64,000 nt of DNA, taken from positions 106,487,501 through 106,551,500 of the forward strand of contig CM074857.1 of the NCBI GenBank assembly GCA_037501455.1, given 5' to 3'. Position 1 is the stretch's first letter, and each line of letters starts with the position of its first letter. This stretch comes from Lantana camara. Taxonomy: Eukaryota; Streptophyta; Magnoliopsida; Lamiales; Verbenaceae. The translations under genes and the position numbers were made by a program. Positions 56,083 through 64,000 of this stretch are shown here, piece after piece. The notes beneath the pieces were generated by a model. That model was given only the letters and a program-made list of their open reading frames with translations. It was not told the origin of the DNA and did not search any database.

Positions 56083-58320
56083 CATCTACGTTCCTTAACT
56101 CGGAGATCATGAAGGCATTCTGCGAAGCGTGGTGTCCGACAACCAACACTTTTCTGACGTCGAATGACGAGTTGTCCATATCACTTTGGGATTTGCATGC
56201 TTTGGCGGATCTTCCTATGACGGGTCTTCTCTACGACGAAATGGATCCCGATGTAAAGGAGCTCACCGAGAGAGGTGAATTCGGGAGGAGATATGCCTCC
56301 TCTAGTTGTCAGTACTTGTTCTACACCTACCACTTCTTGGCGGTCAAGTTTCTATTGAGGCGTAGGTGTGTTTTTGGTGCAAAGAGGTGAAGAAGTATGT
56401 CCAACCATCCCCTAGCAAGAAAGACGAGTCGACATACAACCCATTTGGTGACTTCGGACCTTATGAAGCTTGGAATGCTGCAGAGGAGAGGCTATTTACC
56501 AGACTTGGACTCGAGGGGAATAAAAAAGAGAATACTTATTTGGTGGCATTCATAGCTTGCTGTTTCTTCGTTCTTCTAACAGAAAGCATCGGCTCGATAC
56601 GCCCAAGTACTTTCAAGATGGCGAACGTCATAGCAAGCTGCTTCAAGGTTGACTTGGCTATTCCGGTTTTAGCAAGCATCTATCGTGGTTTGGACAAGAT
56701 ATCAGCATCCGCCCGACCGACTCGAGTTCAAGCTCCATTTCCTGTCCACTTCGTTTACGGCTGGCTAGCACACTACTTCCAGATGCATTACCAGGTCTAT
56801 CAAGACATCCATGGTCCGAAAATGATGCGGTTTTTCGGTGAGGGAGGGGCGAAGGATTATGATACGAGGGAGGCCCGCAAGAAGATTCAAAAGGCGGAGT
56901 TCGTGGCTTGGAACTGCAACGCGATTATGGCCCACAAATAGTTCTGGTTTATTGATAATGTGAAAGGCTCAGAGATTGAGCATAACTATTTTATGTCGAT
57001 TCGATCTTGCTACCAGTCTTTGACATAAGGGGATCACTTCATCATCGAGCCATACAGACCCCACCGTTTTACTCGTCAGTTCAGATTTTATCAAGTGGTG
57101 CCCGGGGTTTTCAAGGATGATTTTCGCGATGCTCGTCTAGACTAAGGACTCAACCATTGGTGTGTGTGCACTTCATCGAAGTCTATGGATGGAGTAGTCT
57201 TTCCCCCAATGACTACGACTGTTAAAAAGTTATGTTCTAAGAGCTATATGGAATAGTGGTCAAGAATTTACAGCAGCTTCTTCGATGACAACATTACGAA
57301 GTTAATCAATTTGAAAACCGTCCCTATTCAAGTTGAGAAAGTCGACCTGATTGAAGGAGAAAAGAGAAAAACTCCCCCTATTCCTTCGGTTAAGAGTGAA
57401 AGTGGCACTGCAGATTGCTATTGGAAGAGGCCGAAGAAGTGTGAAAAGCTTTTGGCTGACAAGTCTGGTGAAAAGGTAATTTTAGCCTTCTTCTTTTCAT
57501 TGTTCTTCAATACTTTTCTATCTGCTTTCATTAAGCATCGAACGTGTTTCACTTGTAGTTGGAAGAGGAGCCTCTTAAAGCTGATGATGTGGAGTCTCAA
57601 GGATCGATCCCCGGGCCGATTCTTTTAGAGACAAGTCTTATTTCTAAAGGAGACATGTAATCAGAGACACTTATGATATCCGAAGAAAAGCAAGCGCCTC
57701 AGCGTCTCGCAACCTCAGTTTTCCAAGCATCCACATTCGTCGCAACTCATATGCAAAAGTTTGTCAAGATGATGTGGAGTAATCTTCTCCAGAAGATAGA
57801 GAGCACTCTACTTGACTCCAATTCATCCCTCAAGGACGAAGTTTAATCGGTGTTGAACACGATTAAGGGTTTTGATGAGCCTTTTATTTCTGTCGTTGAG
57901 AAGTCATTGGCAATTTTGTTTGGCAAGGTGACTGCTTATGATGTGGAGAGGTCTGCAGCTTTTGGAGAGACTTTGAAAGATTGACTTTCTCAATAGTTGA
58001 GCAAAGCAAGAGATCGACTTGTCGGTGCCCAAGCCGATGAAACAGCCGAAGCGGGTCAAGTTAAGGCCACCAAGAAAGCATTAAAGAGCATTGATATGAC
58101 ACTTAACAGCCTGTAGAAATAGAGGACATACTTATCGAGTTCATTGAAGCGACATTAACTCCTTTATCACAACACCAAATCTCTCGTCCAGACTATTAGT
58201 AAAGAGATCGAGACCCTTGAGAAAACTCCTCCATCAGATGGCAAGGCGCTTGAAGTTGTGAAAGATACACTGGCACTTCTGAAGGTGGCTAAGGAAGACT
58301 CGAAGAATTTGTGCCTCTCC
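56083..58320 (+). pseudogene. Plant mobile domain ORF, main part (degenerate)
   Basis: Continues the N-terminal piece with EIMKAFCEAWCPTTNTF, ISLWDLHALADLPMTG, FGPYEAWNAAEERLF, LTESIGSIRPSTFKMANVIA and FVYGWLAHYFQMHYQVY, then GEGGAKDYDTREARKKIQKAEF. These are typical of plant mobile domain proteins. Stop codons follow (from TAG at 56939-56941), with recognisable text continuing to about 57300, then a Lys/Glu-rich tail. It lies antisense to the Tat polyprotein at 59022-63675, as expected for an additional ORF of such elements. Confidence 0.7.
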
Positions 58321-58351
58321 CCTCCCCCCCCCCCCCCCCCGGCGCGCGCGC
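58321..58351 (+). repeat. Poly(C) plus (GC)n tract
   Basis: About 18 C, with a short C run before it, followed by GGCGCGCGCGCG. A simple-sequence tract just after the degenerate ORF. Confidence 0.85.
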
Positions 58352-59021
58352 GATAGTTTAGGATGCTTTTATTTCTCTTTGTTTCTCGAATTCGCGTTGG
58401 ATGTAATGAACCTTCTTAATATTTTGAGACTTTTTTGATAAAGGACTTTTTTTTTTTTTACTTTATTTCATTCTTGCATGCATCTTTCTTTCTTTTTTTT
58501 TTTAATAGTTCATAATGAAATCACTTTCGAATGAAAGGTATGAAAGCAAAACTCATTGAACTATCACAACTTCTTAACTTCCCAAGTTTGCTTCTTTTGC
58601 ACTTCTTTTGATTTGTTTTAACTTGAAGAATAAAGTTTTCAATAAGAAAACATAAGCCAACGAACAATCTTGATTGAACTTAGTTGATGTCTAAGCTGCC
58701 TACGTACCCTAGTGAAGGGCTCAAGTCATAACGTAGTTCAAGGGAAAACTTCTTTTGAGAAGATTAGGGGGACCGTTCATATATAGTTTATACTCATGCG
58801 GGCCAGGAGTATTCAAAGTTTAACCACCCTGAACAGGAGTGGGAATTTTCTGTTTTAACCATACGAAACACCGTCAGTGGAGTAACTTAGTAGTTTAGCC
58901 ACTTGCTTTACCATTGGTGGGTACCGTACACAATTTATACTCATGCGGTCAGGAGTGACATGCAATTTAGGCTCGATGTCAAGGAGCAATCTTCAACTTA
59001 TGTGTAGTAGCATTTCAAGAA
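58352..59021 (-). other. Tat element spacer between integrase and the antisense ORF
   Basis: No ORF of interest. The phrase GCTGCCTACGTACCCTAGTG followed by AAGGGCTCAAG is of a type common between pol and the additional ORF of Tat-type elements. TTTATACTCATGCGG and CAGGAGT words repeat (about 58789-58812 and 58935-58958). Confidence 0.4.
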
Positions 59022-60314
59022 CTACCCGTTCATGGGCCCAATTCTCAAACCATCTTCGGCGACCAACCTGTAAGCGCTGCTTGTGTAAACTTCCTTCGCA
59101 ACATACAAACCATCCCATTTGGAGGTGAACTTATTCCTCGTTCGATGAGTAGTGATTATCGGTCTTCTCACAGCAAGTACCAAATAACCAACTTGGAATG
59201 AACGAGTTCTCACCTTTATGTTGAATGACCTGGAGAGATGAGCTTGATAGCACAAGAGTCTTTGTTGAGCCTCCAACCTCTCTTCTCATTGAGCTCCTCT
59301 AACTCTTCAAGTCATAGGAGAGCATTTTCATCTTGGGTTAAGTCTTCTTGAATCGTTGTCCTTAGCGATGGAATTTGTTATTTAAGAGGAATAACGGCTT
59401 CGACACTGTACACCAATGCATAAGGGGTCGCTTGGGTAGGTGTTCTATAGGTGGCTCAGTAAGCCCACAAAGCTTCTCCAATCCTTTCATGCCAGTCTCA
59501 TTTTGACTTGGAGACCAACTTCTTCAGCAAACTGCATAGAGTTATGTTGAAAGCTTCGACAAGACCGTTGGCAGTGACGTTATACATCGAAGACTTCTTT
59601 TGCTTGAATCCGAACTTCAGACAGAGTTTGTCTATCAGGCTATCACTAAATGGCTTCCCGTTATCTGTGATGATATAACAAGGCACGCCATAGCGGTAGA
59701 TGGTGTTCATTCGGATAAAGTTAGCAACATTCTCCTTCTTCACTTATTTTAGAGGAACTGTTTCCGCCCACTTAGAAAAGTAATCAGTCGTAGCCAAAAT
59801 ATAGAGGTGACCGACAGAAGACTTCGTTATTGGGGCCTACCACATCCAAACCCCAAGCATCAAAAGGCCACGAGGTAATCGTCGGGTGCAACGGTTCGGG
59901 CGGTTGGTAAATGAAGTTGGCATGAAATTGGCAAGCTTGACATTGCTGCATGTATTCCATGTAGTCTTTCACTATCGTTGGCCAGTAGTATCCCATTCTC
60001 TTTATGCGAAAGTGTAGCTTTGGGCCTGATTGATGAGCACCGTAAACTCTAGAATGTGCTTCTTCCACGGCTTGGTTTGCTTCGTCTTCGCCCAAACACC
60101 TCAAGAAGACTCCATCAAATGAGCGCCAATAGAGTATATCCTTAAAGTAGATATATCGAGCTGAGTGCCGTCGCACATCAACTTTCTGCCGTGGGTCATT
60201 GGACAACTTTTGATACTTGAGATAATCAATAAGGGGTTGTCGCCAATCCTCCTTTTCGACTTTGAGCATTTCAACCACGTGATTTTTTTTCTTCTTCGAA
60301 GTCTTCATCATCAA
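59022..60314 (-). pseudogene. Tat-type integrase
   Basis: Minus-strand frames (60314-59784, 59743-59498 and 59276-59022) give an HHCC zinc-binding region (AHSRVYGAH and CQACQFH), then the catalytic core with WGLDVVGP, IITDNGKPF and NGLVEAFN (D, D and E all present). A C-terminal part has GYLVLAVRRP and FTSKWDGLYV. Integrase inserts element cDNA into the host genome. Stops and frame changes split it, so it is inactive. Confidence 0.8.
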
Positions 60315-60531
60315 AGATTGGAGGTATATCCCAATTCTTACAAATCGACACTCGAGTTTCCTTCTCCGGCATTGCTAACGTAGAGGCAAGTTTCACTACT
60401 GCATTCGCTTAATTGTTCTATTTTCTGGGCACGTGTTCGATCGTCACATCTCCGAGCCATCTTATCAGCATTTTAGCGTAGTTAACATAGGGGATCAATT
60501 CAGGCTTTTTGACATCGTACGAGCCCTCCAA

Positions 60532-60855
60532 TTAATTGACCACTAACTTCGAGTCTCCATACACTCTAAGGTGTAACTGCTTTATGTCGACCGCCATTTT
60601 CAACTTTAGTATGAGGGCTTGATATTCGGCGACGTTATTGGAACACTTTTGTATTAGGGTGAAGGAATATGGTAGAACCTCTCCGTCGAATGTGAAGAAT
60701 ATGACCCCAGCGCTGACTCCTTCTTTATGTGAAGCTCCATCAAAGAACATCTTCCAAGGAGGAGTGACTTCGACTAGAAGTGCGTCTTCGACCGGCAAGT
60801 CGTTGGACATTTCCCATTCGGTGGGTATAGGATGGTCCGCCAAGAAATCAACCAT
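60532..60855 (-). pseudogene. Tat-type RNase H
   Basis: MFFDGASHKEGVSAGVIFF, SNNVAEYQALILKLKMAV and VYGDSKLVVN carry the D, E and D residues of retroelement RNase H. It lies between reverse transcriptase and integrase, in the normal Ty3/gypsy order, and is preceded by a degenerate connection region with stops (61153-60856). Confidence 0.75.
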
Positions 60856-61153
60856 AACATATCTTTTTACCTACTTTTGGGGGATGTAAACAATCTCGAA
60901 CTGCTAAATTTAGAGATACCATCTTGCGAGTCTATCCGAAAGTACCAGCCTCCAACGGATCGTTCTTGAGCTGCGATGTAGAGAATCAATGGCGTCCCCG
61001 AGTAGGTGCAACTAAGACAGGTGGCTTCATCAAGTACGTCTTTATACTCTCAAAGGCTTTGCGGCACGCTTCATCTCATTCGAAAGGAACACCTTTCTTC
61101 ATAAGCTGACTGAATGGTTGACACCGACCGGCGGCTAGGTTTGAGATGAATCT

Positions 61154-62082
61154 TCATATGTAAGCCAACTTTCCTTGCAAAATTTTCAGGTTGTGGATAT
61201 CTCGGGGTTGTGGCATTTTCAAGATTGCATCTATCTTTGCTTGTTCGATTTCAATACCTCGATGGCAGACGATGAACTCGAGGAACTTTTCTGATGAAAC
61301 TCTAAAAGCACACATAAGCGGATTCATCCGGAGTTGGTATCTTCTTAACCATTCGATGATTTTCCTTAAGTCTTGTAGATGATCTTCTCGCTTCTTGGAC
61401 TTTACTACCAAGTCGTCCACATAACATTCGATGTTCTTGTGAAGTAGATCATCGAAAATTTTCTGCATCGCCCTTTGATACGTGGCACCTGTGTTCTTCA
61501 AGCCAAAAGGTATCACCTTGTAGCAGTATACCCCTTTAGGGGTATGAAATGCCATTAATTCTTCATCTCGGGTGTCATTCGTATTTGATTATATCCCGAT
61601 GAGCTATCCATGAAAGAAAGAGCTTCAAAGCCCACGGTAGTATCGATCATGAGCTCGATTATAGGCAGTAAATAATCATCCTTCGGGCAAGCAATATTTA
61701 GATCTCTAAAATCGACGCATACGCTAATTTGCCCATTCTTCTTTCTCACCAGCATTATGCTGGAAATCCGCGTGGGGTACTTCACTTCTCGAATGAACCC
61801 AACTTCGATGAGCTTTTTTACCTCGGCTTCGATTAAGAAAACCAGGTCCGGTCGGAATCGTCGCTGAGCTTGTTTCACGGGACAAGTACCTTTCTTTACG
61901 GAGAGGTGACATACTGCAACTTTTGGATTTAGCCCCAACATTTCTTTGTAGGACCATGCGAACACGTCCCTAAATTCGAGTAAGAGTTCAATATATGCTT
62001 TCTCATGTTTGTAGACAATTGTCTCCCACCTAGCTTTCAGCATTGAATAGCATGAGACGATCAGATTGGTGCACTGTTTCAT
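61154..62082 (-). pseudogene. Tat-type reverse transcriptase
   Basis: Two minus frames (62082-61555 and 61555-61154). The first has ISSIMLVRKKNGQISVCVDF, RDLNIACPKDDYLLP and SSGYNQIRMTPE. The second has MAFHTPKGVYCYKVIPFGLK, NTGATYQRAMQKIF and YVDDLVVKS, the catalytic YVDD. A stop codon and frame change at 61555 divide them. The enzyme would copy element RNA to cDNA in particles. Confidence 0.85.
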
Positions 62083-62322
62083 ACGAGACGGAACTGCACT
62101 TTGAATTTTTGGAAAGCCTTGTACCTTACGTCTCCTTAGCCAGTGGTTAGCTTTGGCTCTTTTGGGCGGACTGAGCCTATCGAAGACTGATCTTTGCCGA
62201 ATCTTTTCTCCATTCTCAACAAAAGTGTCTTCGGTTGATGAGAGTTCTTCAGATATACAGTTACTTGTCGCTCTGTTTATGTCGATTCGAATAGGGTCTT
62301 ACGTAGCAAATCCGAGTCCTAC

Positions 62323-63675
62323 TCATGAGTTTGTAGAGACATTGCCATCTTCTTTCGAGGACCTCGACTTCGTTTCTTTTGCCTTAGCAGTTGGAATAAG
62401 TGTTCCCAACTTAGACTTCTCTTGAGGGTTGCACCCGGCTTTAACGAGAAGTTTGTATGCTTTGGGATCGTACTCCTTTGTATTTTGGAGTTTGGTTACT
62501 TCTCCGTGCTCCATCTTACTTCCTTGGATCAGACGAATGAATCTATTGAGTGGTGGAGAAGGAGGTTTAACAACGTCTAGTTTGGTGAGGGGCAACGTCA
62601 GCCCTTCTAGTGCCTCGGACTTTATAAGTAGTGATCTGTCCTTTTCTTGGCAATCGATCGAAGTTGAGGCTCCGACTTTATTTTCACCTTTGCTATCATC
62701 TTGTGGATCAGGGACTTTTTTTCCTTTGATTTTTTCCACTTCTTTACGGCAATACTTTGCATGGGTGAAGTGGGCTTTTACCTCGGTGAAAGGTTTACTA
62801 TCTCTAAGAACCTTCTTTATCATATCCTTCCGACAATACTTGAAACATTGATGCCAAGTAGATGGGATAACTCCATTTTCATGTAGCCAAGGCCGTCCTA
62901 GAAGCATGTTGCATGAAGTTTTTGCGTCTATAACATGAAACAGTGCGCTTGATAACATGTCGTCTATCAATAGTTTTAGCCAGAAGATGCCGAGAGCTCT
63001 TTGTCCTCCTTAAATGAAGCCTTGGATCATCAGACGACTGTTTGCTAGTTCATCCTTTGGGATTCCTAACTCGTTCATCACCCTCAAAGGTAAGATATTG
63101 ACTGCAGATCCCCCATTGATGAGCATTCTATTCATCTTTTGTTTACGAGCATATCCTGTCACAAATAGTGGCTTGTTGTGGGGCTTTGAACCGAGTAGTA
63201 AGTCTTTATGGGAAAAGGTCATGGCTACTCTACATTCATTGTCTTTGGAGTGAGTTTTTTCGGGAACCTCTTCTTCACTTATCATCAGGCAGGTCAAGGT
63301 TGTTATAGCGTTTGACGTTGTACTAACATCTTCAAGCGCGATCATTCCTTGTCGTGTCAACTGCATCACCTTATCTTTGAATATGAAGCAATCATGGATT
63401 GGGTGTCCCAACAGACGATGATACTTGCAATACTTTGGATCATCAGCCTTTCCAGCTTTGTTGGGCCTCTTCATTTCGGGTAACTCGATGAGGTTTGCCT
63501 TGAGTAGATCGTCAAAAATATCAGAGACATCAGAGTCCTTGAAAGGGTATTGCTTGGCTTGTATCTCTACTAAGGACAAATTTTTGAATGTTCTCTCCTG
63601 GAAGATTTCCTTTCTTTCGTCCGTCTTGTCGTTCATCTCGGCCCGAACTTTGACAGGAATTGTGTTCATCGCCAT
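62323..63675 (-). pseudogene. Tat-type gag end, knuckle and protease
   Basis: Frame 63675-63010 contains a CCHC-like knuckle YCKYHRLLGHPIHDC and a protease motif reading MLINGGSAVNILP, where the catalytic Asp is Asn. Frame 62970-62323 continues with SALFHVIDAKTSCNMLLGRP, the C-terminal protease flap region, and a Lys/Glu-rich linker. It joins upstream gag beyond the window end and RT on the other side. The Asp to Asn change and stops show it is dead. Confidence 0.75.
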
Positions 63676-64000
63676 GGATTTTTAGCTTGGGGCTTAGTAA
63701 AGGGTTTGCCCCCTTTCCTGAATTCTTACTTTTCCCTAGGCCTGCAGAACTCTTGGACTGGTGGTCCTTTCACTCTGGTAGCAATCATGCTTTACTCCAT
63801 AACATGTGCTCGAGTAGTAAGCGTTTCGAACAACTTGGGTTGAATTCCTTAGAGGATGTAGCGGAGACCCCAATGCATCCCTTGAATACACATTTCAATT
63901 GCCGAAGCCTCTGACAGTCGATCTTGGCAATTCAGACTAAGGTTTCTCTATCGATTGATGTAGTCAACGACATGCTCTTCTTTCCATTGTTGAGAGTTGG
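63676..64000 (-). pseudogene. Start of the degenerate Tat gag region at the window end
   Basis: Presumed continuation of gag on the minus strand, interrupted by stops. It runs out of the window. Confidence 0.35.

Overview
The window is nuclear DNA of a eudicot plant. The evidence is intron-bearing genes with GT-AG junctions, a BAHD acyltransferase, a GOT1 vesicle-transport gene and NRT1/PTR (NPF) genes, embedded in plant-type transposons (Tat-lineage Ty3/gypsy, Tekay-like LTRs, L1-type LINEs, hAT, MITEs, a SINE). All calls come from reading the sequence; no database search was run.

Host genes lie between about 10.6 and 42.8 kb: NPF-1 (+, 10700-22638, broken), GOT1 (-, about 23595-25073), a BAHD acyltransferase (+, 26636-28884), NPF-2 (-, 29263-32269, broken) and NPF-3 (-, 38227-42762, intact, 601 aa). 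All three NPF genes share a four-exon plan with identical intron phases (1, 0, 2). NPF-1 and NPF-2 carry different frameshifts at nearly the same point of exon 3. A diverged copy of the GOT1 upstream region at about 35.58-35.84 kb, in the same orientation, suggests that a GOT1-BAHD-NPF block was duplicated in tandem and that the second copy lost GOT1 and BAHD.

Intron 1 of NPF-1 holds an 8.94-kb hAT insertion (10803-19742) with a perfect 8-bp target duplication, 10 bp past the exon 1 splice donor. Inside it are two near-identical four-exon transposase genes in tandem. The first has a nonsense codon; the second is open but has GC instead of GT at one donor.

The left flank (1-9.5 kb) has a minus-strand Tat-type gag/protease with an 810-bp LTR, then a LINE 3' end split by a 1.2-kb non-autonomous hAT and a 3.1-kb solo LTR. 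The right flank (43.5-64 kb) has a LINE with a twin-priming 5' inversion, a Tekay-like LTR fragment split by a 3.34-kb element bounded by two inverted 707-bp LTRs, and a degenerate Tat polyprotein (-) with a plant-mobile-domain ORF on the opposite strand. That ORF is split by a 1.5-kb solo LTR.

The most striking unexplained structure is in that solo LTR. About 35 bp after its TATA box begins a series of eight copies of a GTAACGGGCGTTAC core. In several copies the outer bases differ but remain complementary, as expected if the transcript folds into a row of hairpins.
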